64,000 nt of DNA, taken from an uncultured Bacilli bacterium (GTDB lineage: Bacteria; Bacillota_I; Bacilli_A; ML615J-28; CAG-313). The stretch covers positions 1 through 64,000 of the forward strand of contig CAKPBI010000003.1 in NCBI GenBank assembly GCA_934140285.1, in the 5' to 3' direction. Shown here piece by piece: positions 43,812 through 51,220 of this stretch. Within the stretch, counting starts at the first letter, position 1; each line of letters starts with the position of its first letter. Under the pieces are notes generated by a model, which ran no database searches, was not told the DNA's origin, and saw nothing but the letters and a program-made list of their open reading frames with translations. The position numbers and the translations under genes are program-made.

Positions 43812-43847
43812 AACTTCTCATTATTTAAATGAGAAGTTATCTTTTTA
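43812..43847 (+). terminator. Terminator after the aminopeptidase gene
   Basis: AACTTCTCATT and AATGAGAAGTT form an 11-bp stem with T residues after it. Confidence 0.85.
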
Positions 43848-43915
43848 TTAGTATTTTTTTAAATAAACATCATATGATATAAATACTAAACATAATAACA
43901 AAAGGAAGTGACAAA

Positions 43916-44650
43916 ATGAAAAAAATTAAAGAATTTTATGACTATACTAACAAACTATATTTATCTAATCTTGCGGCTTCAATCACATTTTATTTACTAT
44001 TTATGTTAGTTCCTTTAATTAATTTAATTAATAATATTTTAGGCTATCTTCATGTTGAAGGATTTACTAGTGATGAATACTTAGTAAGATCTAATGTATT
44101 ATCAATTATTATGTTTGTAATTTCTATTATCTTTGTATCTTCAAAAGTAGTTAATTCTCTAGCCATCTCAACTAATATAATTTATGGAGATAAAAATAAA
44201 CGTAGCACGATTAGAAGAAGAATTCTTTCAGTTCTTTTGATGATTTTGTTTATTATTTTAATAATAGTTCAAATATGCTTATCATTTGTGATTTCCCATA
44301 TATTTAAAAATATATTACATTTTAAACTTTATTCTTTAGTCAATCTTTTATATATCTTTTTATCAGTATCTTTTATCAGTAGTATTGTATATAAATATAT
44401 TATTCCAGTTAAAGTAAAGTTAAGAAGAACCTTTGTTATAAGTATGGTTGTATCAATAATCTGGTATCTTGCGACATTCTTTTATGATTTATTTAGAACA
44501 CTTTTCATGAATGATTCTTATAGTAAGTTATATGGATCATTAGCCAATCTAATGCTTACAATGCTTTGGCTCTACATAATTGTTTTAGTTTATATTTATG
44601 GTATTGCCTTTAATTTTTATTTTTCCAAAAATTATCAGGTAAAAAAATAA
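43916..44650 (+). CDS. YihY/BrkB family membrane protein
   Basis: A 244-residue protein with about six membrane segments: NLAASITFYLLFMLVPLINLI at the start, KVKLRRTFVISMVVSIIWYLATFFYDLF in the middle, and YSKLYGSLANLMLTMLWLYIIVLVYIYGIAFNF at the end, all typical of the YihY/RNase BN-like membrane family. The old RNase BN name is a misassignment; function is unknown. AAAGGAAGTG precedes the ATG. Confidence 0.9.
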   Translation: MKKIKEFYDYTNKLYLSNLAASITFYLLFMLVPLINLINNILGYLHVEGFTSDEYLVRSNVLSIIMFVISIIFVSSKVVNSLAISTNIIYGDKNKRSTIRRRILSVLLMILFIILIIVQICLSFVISHIFKNILHFKLYSLVNLLYIFLSVSFISSIVYKYIIPVKVKLRRTFVISMVVSIIWYLATFFYDLFRTLFMNDSYSKLYGSLANLMLTMLWLYIIVLVYIYGIAFNFYFSKNYQVKK

Positions 44651-44692
44651 ATAATTTGGTCATACTAATACTGAACAAGGCGAGGTAAAAAA

Positions 44693-45442
44693 ATGTTAAA
44701 AAAGAAAATCTTATTATTCCTTTGTTTGTTCACTATCTTTTTCTTAAATTTTGTTATAACAAGTAATGCGGCTGGATGGGGATTTAGTAGAAATACTAAT
44801 CACGAAACTCCATCTATCGGAAAGTATCAACAAATTCTTGAGGGTACAAATTCCTTTTATGTAGGAAATGTGAATAAGAAAGAAGTAATCCTGACATTTG
44901 ATGCAGGATATGACAATGGTAATTTAACACCAATTCTTGATACCTTAAGATGCAAAAATGTAACCGCCAGTTTCTTTGTTACAGGTGATTTTGTTAAAAG
45001 ATTTCCTGAGTTAGTAGTTAGAATGACTAATGATGGTCACATAGTTTGTAACCATTCATACAGCCACAAAAAGATTCAAACGCTATCAAAAAATGAACTT
45101 AAAGATGATTTGGAAAAATTGGAAAATGCTTATTTTAAATTAACAGGCAAAACGATGCCTAAATACTTTCGTCCACCAGAAGGTGAGTTTACGAAAGAAT
45201 CATTGCTAAATGTTAAGAATCTAGGTTATAAAACAATATTTTGGTCAATTGCTTATAAAGATTGGGATGTAAGAAATCAAAAAGCCAAAGAACTTGCAAT
45301 CGACAGTGTCTTAAATAATTTACATCTAGGTGCAATCATCTTACTTCATTCTGTATCTAAAACTAATAGTGAAATATTAGGTACACTTATTGAAAAAATC
45401 AGTGACGAGGGATACACATTTAAAACTGTACTTGATTTATAA
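44693..45442 (+). CDS. pdaA: PdaA-type polysaccharide deacetylase
   Basis: A 249-residue exported NodB-fold deacetylase. The signal peptide (about 1-26) is followed by WGFSRNTNHETPSIG, which in PdaA reads WGFKRSVNHQPP, then LTFDAGYDNGN (motif 1), HIVCNHSYSHK (motif 2, HxxxH), YFRPPEGEFT (motif 3), IFWSIAYKDWDV and IILLHSVSKTN (motif 5). PdaA makes muramic delta-lactam in the spore cortex, so this is a third sporulation-type gene in the window. Motif 1 has Asp-Ala where many have Asp-Asp or Asp-Asn. Confidence 0.87.
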   Translation: MLKKKILLFLCLFTIFFLNFVITSNAAGWGFSRNTNHETPSIGKYQQILEGTNSFYVGNVNKKEVILTFDAGYDNGNLTPILDTLRCKNVTASFFVTGDFVKRFPELVVRMTNDGHIVCNHSYSHKKIQTLSKNELKDDLEKLENAYFKLTGKTMPKYFRPPEGEFTKESLLNVKNLGYKTIFWSIAYKDWDVRNQKAKELAIDSVLNNLHLGAIILLHSVSKTNSEILGTLIEKISDEGYTFKTVLDL

Positions 45443-45446
45443 CAAA

Positions 45447-45480
45447 AAACAAAAACCTTTCTTTCGAAAGGTTTTTTGTT
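45447..45480. terminator. Bidirectional terminator
   Basis: AAAAACCTTTC, TTTC, GAAAGGTTTTT with A-rich and T-rich flanks, between convergent pdaA and the minus-strand gene. Confidence 0.88.
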
Positions 45481-45483
45481 TTG

Positions 45484-46143
45484 TTATTTCCATTTTGCGT
45501 ATAAAATAATATCTGCAGGTGTACTGTTGTTAATTCTACTAATACTATTACCTGCAAAATCTGGAGTAGTGTACCAACCATCAAAAGTATAACCTTCCTT
45601 AGTTGGTGCATACAACTCAACTTTACGATTCATGATATCTTCATCAGGAAGTGGAATCTTTGAAGCACTATTGTTAAAATCTTGTTCCCAAGTTTCATCT
45701 TCCGCTTTATCATGCTTTACTACATAAATAGTAGGATTGTTTGGATTATTCTTTCCGCCATCAAGTTCATATGTAATAGTATAGCGATGAAGACGCCATT
45801 TTGCATAAATCTTAGTTTGAGTTGTAAATTTTTCTTTACTTAAATCTTCAATTTTAGAAGTTAACTTTTCATCACGATACCAACCTTCAAAATCCCAGTA
45901 TTCACGTTTGGGATCGTTAGGAACACTTATGTATCCATCACTATCTGCAGCAATAGGGTCAATTGTTGATCCACGATTAGTTACAAAAGTTATAGTAACT
46001 GGTTGTTTAAAAAAGAATATTAATAAAAGAATGATAAGAACAAAAGCACCTAAGCTAGACCATAAAACTATCTTTCTTCTCTTAGAAGCTTTTTGTTCAT
46101 CATTTACTGTCATTGTAGAATTATTGTCATTCATATTTGCCAT
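45484..46143 (-). CDS. Membrane-anchored protein with InlB B-repeats
   Basis: A 219-residue protein: short cytoplasmic tail, one membrane segment (about 25-46) and two InlB/Listeria-Bacteroides B-repeats outside (about 50-117 and 118-219), each with the signature DFEGWYRDEKLT...IYAKW and TFDGWYTTPDF...LYAKW. Such repeats take a ubiquitin-like fold and occur in surface and adhesion proteins; here they are bare, without LRRs or a wall anchor. ATG 46143 follows AAGGGGG; upstream codons belong to the promoter region. Confidence 0.85.
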   Translation of the reverse strand: MANMNDNNSTMTVNDEQKASKRRKIVLWSSLGAFVLIILLLIFFFKQPVTITFVTNRGSTIDPIAADSDGYISVPNDPKREYWDFEGWYRDEKLTSKIEDLSKEKFTTQTKIYAKWRLHRYTITYELDGGKNNPNNPTIYVVKHDKAEDETWEQDFNNSASKIPLPDEDIMNRKVELYAPTKEGYTFDGWYTTPDFAGNSISRINNSTPADIILYAKWK

Positions 46144-46220
46144 ATAAATCCCCCTTGTTATATATTTTTCTACATTACCTTTTTTATTATACCACATCAC
46201 TTTAAAAAAAGCAAGATTTG

Positions 46221-46229
46221 TGGTATAAT
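46221..46229 (+). promoter_or_regulatory. Promoter of rlmD
   Basis: TGG-TATAAT at 46221-46229, with TTTAAA 17 bp upstream (46201-46206). Confidence 0.65.
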
Positions 46230-46254
46230 CTAAGAAAAGAAAGAGGTGTATAGG

Positions 46255-47622
46255 ATGCCAACTAATGTATTAAATAAAAATCAAGAAGTTTTACTTACGA
46301 TCAAAAGATTAGGAATAAATGGTGAAGGAATCGGATATTATAAAAGACTAGCAGTGTTTGTTCCTTTCGCAATCCCAGGTGAAGAAGTCGTAACAAAAAT
46401 TACTGAAACTAACGAAAAATATGCAAGAGGAAAAATAGTAAAGGTTAAAGCTCCATCAGTTGGTAGAATAACCCCACTATGCAAGTACTTTGAACTTTGT
46501 GGTGGATGTCAATTATTACACCTAGATTACAAATATCATGGACAATTAAAGAAAGAACTAGTAATGGAAGCCTTTGATAGATACTTTAATGGCTCTTTAA
46601 ATGAAAAAGTCTTTAAAGATACAATTACTATGGACTATCCATACCACTATCGTAATAAGGCAAAACTTCCAGTACGTTATGATGGGGAAAAACTAGTAAC
46701 TGGTCTTTATGCTTTTGATACTAATAAACTAGTATATATTGAAAATTGTTTAGTTGAAAAAGAAGACATTAGAAAAGCCGTAAAAGAAATCTGTGAATAT
46801 TTAACAAAATATCAAGTAATAGCATATAACCCAAAAACTAAAGATGGAGTATTACGTCATATAGTAGTACGCTCATCAAGTGAAACCAATGAAATCCAAG
46901 TAACATTGATTTTATTTAGTTATGATCAAAGAACCATCAATATTGCTAAAGACTTAACAAAAATAGAAAATGTAGTTAGTGTATATGTAAGTATTAATAG
47001 TGATCCTGATGCAATCGAAAACTTTGGTGCGGAAACATTTAAAGTAACTGGTCAAGATACCATTACAGAAAGACTCGGAAAATATACCTTTGATTTACTT
47101 CCAACAGCATTTTTCCAATTAAATAAAGAACAAACTGAAAAACTATATACAAAAGTAATTGAACTAGCAAAATTTAAACCAACAAACAATGTAGTTGATG
47201 CTTTTTGTGGGGTTGGAACAATCGGACTTTGGGTATCAGAATATGTAAAAGAAGTAAGAGGTATTGATATCAACAAAGAAGGTATCAAAAATGCTATCGA
47301 AAATGCGAAAAAAAATAATGTAGACAACGCTAGATTCTACACGGGAGATATATTAAGCTATCTTACTAAATGGCGCCGTGAAGGATTTATCCCAGATGTT
47401 TTAGTTGTAGACCCTCCAAGAACTGGTCTAGACATTCGCCTTTTAAATTACTTACAACAATTCCCTGTATCTAAAATAATATATGTTTCATGCAATCCTG
47501 CGACTCTAGCCAAAAATTGTAACCACCTTCAAAAAGTCTACCACATTCTTCAGGTTCAACCTCTTGATATGTTTCCACAAACATCAAATGTTGAGTGTGT
47601 AGTTTGTCTTGAAAGAAGATAG
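46255..47622 (+). CDS. rlmD: 23S rRNA (uracil-C5)-methyltransferase, RlmD/RlmCD family
   Basis: A 455-residue enzyme. N-terminal TRAM domain (LTIKRLGINGEGIGYYKRLAVFVPFAIPGE), Fe-S cluster cysteines (CKYFELCGGCQ), SAM motif (VVDAFCGVGTIGLWV), VVDPPRTGL, and the catalytic Cys in YVSCNPATLAKN. It methylates uridines 747 and/or 1939 in 23S rRNA. ATG 46255 follows AAAGAGGTG. It is the last core-type gene before the accessory region. Confidence 0.93.
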   Translation: MPTNVLNKNQEVLLTIKRLGINGEGIGYYKRLAVFVPFAIPGEEVVTKITETNEKYARGKIVKVKAPSVGRITPLCKYFELCGGCQLLHLDYKYHGQLKKELVMEAFDRYFNGSLNEKVFKDTITMDYPYHYRNKAKLPVRYDGEKLVTGLYAFDTNKLVYIENCLVEKEDIRKAVKEICEYLTKYQVIAYNPKTKDGVLRHIVVRSSSETNEIQVTLILFSYDQRTINIAKDLTKIENVVSVYVSINSDPDAIENFGAETFKVTGQDTITERLGKYTFDLLPTAFFQLNKEQTEKLYTKVIELAKFKPTNNVVDAFCGVGTIGLWVSEYVKEVRGIDINKEGIKNAIENAKKNNVDNARFYTGDILSYLTKWRREGFIPDVLVVDPPRTGLDIRLLNYLQQFPVSKIIYVSCNPATLAKNCNHLQKVYHILQVQPLDMFPQTSNVECVVCLERR

Positions 47623-47702
47623 GTAAAAATAGGGCTTTTATGACTATTTTGAACTAAAAAATAGAAAATTAAGCAAAAATTCATATAAATACAACATATA
47701 CC

Positions 47703-47737
47703 TTTGGTACGTTCAACCTAGGTTTAAGACTACCAAA
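47703..47737. repeat. Nested palindrome at the core/accessory junction
   Basis: TTTGGTA (47703-47709) and TACCAAA (47731-47737) enclose the perfect palindrome AACCTAGGTT (47715-47724). It may be a protein-binding or recombination site, or an RNA hairpin; nothing in the sequence decides. It lies in the 231-bp gap before the first accessory gene. Confidence 0.4.
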
Positions 47738-47853
47738 AGTCCAAGTGTGAGGGAACATAATAGTGAGTTTTAATATTAAAATCTGTATAGTTTTATCATT
47801 AAAGTCGAATAAATAAAAAATGTTTTAAAATACCAATATTGGAGGTGTGATAG

Positions 47854-48645
47854 ATGAAGATTAAATTGTTTTGTAATAAATGCGAAGAACCTGTCTGCAC
47901 TGAATCTAATAAAATTATGGTTGTTGTGCACCATGGTAAACAGTATTCTATAGAAATAACAGACAAACTTTTATATGAATTTTCTTGCGAAAATGGACAT
48001 TTGAATAGATTTTTTATTACAAACCCTAAATATGAATTATTGTTTGATATGGGGTTGTGTGCTTATCTTAATGGCTTTTATAGAGAGGCTGTTTTGGATT
48101 TTGCTGCAAGTCTTGAAAGATTTTACGAGAATTGTATTAATATTTTTCTTATAGAGCGCTATCTTAACCAAAATGCATATGGTGAAAAAATAGAGCAACT
48201 TTGGAAACCAATAAAGAAGCAATCAGAAAGGCAATATGGGGCATTTCTTGCTATGTATATGATGACTAGAGGTCATTTGCCTGAATTATTTCCAGATAAA
48301 CAAACGGAATTTCGTAATAAAGTAACACATCAAGGATTATTTCCAAATAAGAATGATACCTTGAAATATGCAAAAGAAGTGGCAAAATATATTGTTAATG
48401 TTTATAATGAATTGACAAATGGTTTTACTAATATGGATAAATTAAATGATTTACGATCTTTTGAAATAATACAAAATGAGAATCAACTTAAAAAAGAGAG
48501 AGATGAAATGGGTGTGCCAAGCAATGTAAATATTGAAGGAATTTCGATTTTTTCATTTTTCAGAAATCATTATTCTCAGGAAAATTGGTTTGAATGTATG
48601 TTTGAAGAATTTGAAAAGAATTTTAACAATCGCTACGATATATAG
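47854..48645 (+). CDS. Zinc-ribbon protein with HEPN-like domain
   Basis: A 263-residue protein. N-terminal Cys pairs (C7/C10, C15, then C45 and H49) suggest a zinc ribbon. The helical domain has AVLDFAASLERFYENC and, at 153-161, FRNKVTHQG: Arg, four residues, His, which is the Rx4-6H signature of HEPN ribonucleases and abortive-infection proteins. A last helical part of about 70 residues follows. GGAGGTG precedes the ATG. The gene stands alone at the left edge of the accessory region, fitting a defence or stress nuclease, though HEPN folds can also be non-catalytic. Confidence 0.65.
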   Translation: MKIKLFCNKCEEPVCTESNKIMVVVHHGKQYSIEITDKLLYEFSCENGHLNRFFITNPKYELLFDMGLCAYLNGFYREAVLDFAASLERFYENCINIFLIERYLNQNAYGEKIEQLWKPIKKQSERQYGAFLAMYMMTRGHLPELFPDKQTEFRNKVTHQGLFPNKNDTLKYAKEVAKYIVNVYNELTNGFTNMDKLNDLRSFEIIQNENQLKKERDEMGVPSNVNIEGISIFSFFRNHYSQENWFECMFEEFEKNFNNRYDI

Positions 48646-48739
48646 AATCCTTAATAATATGGTTTTATATTTAGATGATGTGCTAAATTTAACTTTTATA
48701 ATTATCTTGTAGTTATTATGTATGCAAAAGTAAAAAATG

Positions 48740-48834
48740 CTCAAGAAGTCTTTTGTAGACTTTTAAAAAATAAGCTATTTTCACAAGAATTCATAGTTTC
48801 ACTATGATGAAGAGCTGAAAATAGCTCTTTTTTT
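48740..48834 (+). ncRNA. Structured intergenic element with competing hairpins
   Basis: A short stem AAGTCT/AGACTT (about 48745-48762), CATAGT/ACTATG (48792-48806), then AGAGCT (48811-48816) with AGCTCT (48823-48828) and a T-run make a terminator. AGCTATTTTC (48773-48782) can instead pair with GAAAATAGCT (48817-48826), which would break the terminator. This may be a small RNA or simply the end of the upstream transcript. Confidence 0.45.
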
Positions 48835-48843
48835 ATTCAAAAA

Positions 48844-48867
48844 GTGTAGAGCTGTACGGGGAGTTGA
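48844..48867 (-). other. Sequence like the tmRNA 3' end, possible attachment site remnant
   Basis: Read on the minus strand it gives TTCAACTCCCC, GTA, CAGCTCTACA. The 3' end of bacterial tmRNA, from memory, is TTCAACTCCCGC followed by CAGCTCCACCA. The 5' half of the T-stem is missing, so this is a fragment and not a gene. Many integrative elements use the ssrA 3' end as target and leave such a copy. The rest of 48868-49055 shows no gene. Confidence 0.4.
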
Positions 48868-49055
48868 ACTAATTTCAAATTTTAGGAACAAGGGGATTTG
48901 AATATTATTATCATTGCCAACTTTTAAGCAGATTTTAGGGCTTTTGTCAGTTCTTTATCAAAATTAGGAGTAAATATAGGTAAAAGCATATTGAAGAGAA
49001 CGCTCACGATATTTCGAGCAGATTTTTATTTAAATCTATCAATAAGTAAAAAATG

Positions 49056-49084
49056 TTGAAATTTGTCGAATATTATGGTATATT
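49056..49084 (+). promoter_or_regulatory. Promoter of the TPR regulator gene
   Basis: TTGAAA (49056-49061), 17 bp, TGG-TATATT (49076-49084), close to the consensus. Confidence 0.8.
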
Positions 49085-49113
49085 ATATTTATTATGTTAG
49101 GAGGAAAATCACA

Positions 49114-50235
49114 ATGAAACATTTTAATTTTGATTTATATAAAGAATCTAAACAGTATTTTCAATTATTTGATGTTTATATTAAACAATTTGAAAAGAAC
49201 AAAGAAAATGTATTTAATAAATTAAACATTAATAATAGCTCGTATAGAAGAGCAAGAGATAATGAACAAACTGTTGGTAGAGAAATAATAAAGAAATTAT
49301 CAGATAATTATGATTTAAAAATTCCTAGCGATTCATTTATTGATAAATTAGAAAAAATAACAACTAGAATATACAATAATTTGTATTATAAAGTCTATGA
49401 TGCTTTTGATGATGATTCAAATTTTATTGATGAATCATTAACTAATAAAACATTAATGTTTCCTGTATTAAATCTATTAAAACTATTTTTAATTATCAAT
49501 TCTAACATTTCTCCTAAAAAAGTTTTTGAAGAATATAAAGAGTTGTATGAAGAAATAAAGAAGTATAAAACATTCCTTACTTATGAATTATTAGAAATAT
49601 TTGAAATTATGTCATTATTTTTTGAAGATGAATATATTAATGATGGTGAATGGGTAACTAATTATAATAACCCAATGACATATCAAATATTAGCATCAAG
49701 GTTTTATTCAAAAGAAAGATATGTTGAAGCGATATTCTTTTCACTACAAGCTTTAGATATAATGATAAAAGATCAAAACTTTAAAAGATATATCACTGTT
49801 AATCATACTCTAATGAGTAGTTTACTATATGCAGGTAATTATCAAGATTGTTACAACAGAGTTGAAAAACATTATTATTGTATTAATTCTTTAAACCTTG
49901 GAAGTAGTGAAATAAATATAACTGAAAAATATTTATATGTATCATTATTAGGTTTAAAAGAATATAACAGAATAATAAAAGATTTAATCAATAGAGATGA
50001 TTTTAATCTAACATTACTTACATGTTTGCTTGTTGCCCTTCATTCAGTTAGTAAGAAAGATTTATATAAAAAATATATTGACGAAAATATTAAGTTAGAA
50101 GAATTTGATGAAGATTCTGCTAAATACTTAAAATTACTAATATATTACTTAAGTCATAGAGATCATAAGATATTAAAGAACTTAGGAAAACATGCAATAA
50201 TGGGTTCATTAATAAATATTTTGAAAAAAATTTAA
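49114..50235 (+). CDS. Helical-repeat regulator, RNPP/Rgg-like layout
   Basis: A 373-residue, almost wholly alpha-helical protein. Residues about 25-75 (VFNKLNINNSSYRRARDNEQTVGREIIKKLSDNY) could form a helix-turn-helix; the rest consists of paired helices like TPR repeats (for example MTYQILASRFYSKERYVEAIFFSLQALDIM). This order is that of peptide-responsive RNPP regulators (Rgg, PlcR, AimR), but the family cannot be fixed by eye. ATG 49114 follows GGAGG and a strong promoter. A secreted small protein gene follows after a terminator. Confidence 0.6.
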   Translation: MKHFNFDLYKESKQYFQLFDVYIKQFEKNKENVFNKLNINNSSYRRARDNEQTVGREIIKKLSDNYDLKIPSDSFIDKLEKITTRIYNNLYYKVYDAFDDDSNFIDESLTNKTLMFPVLNLLKLFLIINSNISPKKVFEEYKELYEEIKKYKTFLTYELLEIFEIMSLFFEDEYINDGEWVTNYNNPMTYQILASRFYSKERYVEAIFFSLQALDIMIKDQNFKRYITVNHTLMSSLLYAGNYQDCYNRVEKHYYCINSLNLGSSEINITEKYLYVSLLGLKEYNRIIKDLINRDDFNLTLLTCLLVALHSVSKKDLYKKYIDENIKLEEFDEDSAKYLKLLIYYLSHRDHKILKNLGKHAIMGSLINILKKI

Positions 50236-50271
50236 TTTGGGCAGAAAAATGCAAAAAGCCAATTTTAATAG

Positions 50272-50303
50272 AAAAGTGTTCATCAATATTGAGCACTTTT
50301 TTT
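50272..50303 (+). terminator. Terminator after the TPR regulator gene
   Basis: AAAAGTGTTCA pairs with TGAGCACTTTT (one wobble), then seven T. Confidence 0.82.
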
Positions 50304-50410
50304 ATTTTTCTTCAAAAACACAAAAAAATGCTCATTGATAAAAATTGAAAGCCATTGACAAAATTTTCCATATAATGTATAATATAATCAAAAGAAAGGA
50401 GAATTCAGCT

Positions 50411-50812
50411 ATGAAGAAATTATTTAAAGCTTTTTTAATTTTAATTGTTGTAGCATTATGTGGGAGCATCGTTTTTGTAGAAGCAAAGGGAATAACAATC
50501 ATAAGAGATGATAATCCTGATGGTGTATCTGTATTATCAATTGATAATGAAAATTATTATATTGAAATTGATGAAGAAACAAATGTTGGTTATGTAATGC
50601 AAAAATTAGACAATGAAACAATTGTGCTTGGTACTTGTGAGGTTTCTGTTATTGTGGGAGATAAAGATCCTGAAGTGCTATGTGTTTCCGCTGAAAATTC
50701 AATGGGAAGTTTAGTTATAGTTACAAATAACAGTGTTTCAACAATATCATTAAGTGAAGGCGATATAAGTAGTATATTTACTATCGATACAAAAGTTATA
50801 ATAAATCGATAA
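50411..50812 (+). CDS. Small secreted protein, unknown
   Basis: A 133-residue protein with a clear signal peptide (MKKLFKAFLILIVVALCGSI, cleavage likely after VEA) and an acidic mature part of about 108 residues with many beta strands and two Cys (ETIVLGTCEV and DPEVLCVSAEN). I recognise no family. AAAGGAG precedes ATG 50411; the longer frame starts in the promoter region. It is transcribed between two terminators, downstream of the helical regulator, and could be its target. Confidence 0.7.
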   Translation: MKKLFKAFLILIVVALCGSIVFVEAKGITIIRDDNPDGVSVLSIDNENYYIEIDEETNVGYVMQKLDNETIVLGTCEVSVIVGDKDPEVLCVSAENSMGSLVIVTNNSVSTISLSEGDISSIFTIDTKVIINR

Positions 50813-50918
50813 AATATATTAGTATAGTCCTTATTATTAGAGTGTTAAAGTAATTATAATTGAAAAAAGTATGTAAATTAAATTCCTAAGTCTGCTTTGG
50901 GGAAACGCTCTTAGAAAT

Positions 50919-50950
50919 AAAGCTCTCTTTGGATAAAAGGGGGCTTTTTG
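50919..50950 (+). terminator. Terminator after the small secreted protein gene
   Basis: AAGCTCTCTTT and AAAAGGGGGCTTT pair (with mismatch), then T residues. Confidence 0.6.
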
Positions 50951-51028
50951 TTTAAAAATAAATTATTATATGTAGTTTGCATATAATAGTAATGATGAAA
51001 CGTAAAAGACAATATGGGGAGGAACTAT

Positions 51029-51103
51029 ATGTTAATTTATTTAGTATTAAAACGTATCATCAAAGAGCTAGTTGGCCATAGTATACGGCCAAAAGTATAC
51101 TAA
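51029..51103 (+). CDS. Possible 24-residue peptide
   Basis: ATG at 51029 follows the strong site GGGGAGG (51016-51022). The product MLIYLVLKRIIKELVGHSIR plus PKVY is hydrophobic at the start and basic at the end. A ribosome binding site this good before so short a frame is notable, but a decayed gene start would look the same. It lies in the 408-bp gap between two annotated genes. Confidence 0.35.
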   Translation: MLIYLVLKRIIKELVGHSIRPKVY

Positions 51104-51128
51104 TATCATTAAATAGGAGATGCTAGAT

Positions 51129-51218
51129 ATGATTAAGATTTATTCAATGAATATGGTGATTATTTTTGAAAATATATTACTAAATAATAATATTAATATG
51201 ATTGAAAGGGGATGCTAA
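51129..51218 (+). CDS. Possible 29-residue peptide
   Basis: ATG 51129 follows AGGAG (51115-51119). The frame ends at 51218, just before the ATG of the lipoprotein gene at 51221, so its translation would run into that gene's start. It may be a leader peptide that couples translation, or a chance frame. Confidence 0.3.
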   Translation: MIKIYSMNMVIIFENILLNNNINMIERGC

Positions 51219-51220
51219 AA

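Noticed and set aside
48844..48930. A complete tRNA or tmRNA gene on the minus strand
   Set aside because: Only the 3' terminal part resembles tmRNA; the 5' half of the T-stem and the rest of the gene are missing.
50272..50303. Riboswitch or attenuator before the small secreted protein gene
   Set aside because: The hairpin is a plain terminator about 35 bp after the regulator gene's stop codon, and no ligand-binding consensus is seen before the next gene.
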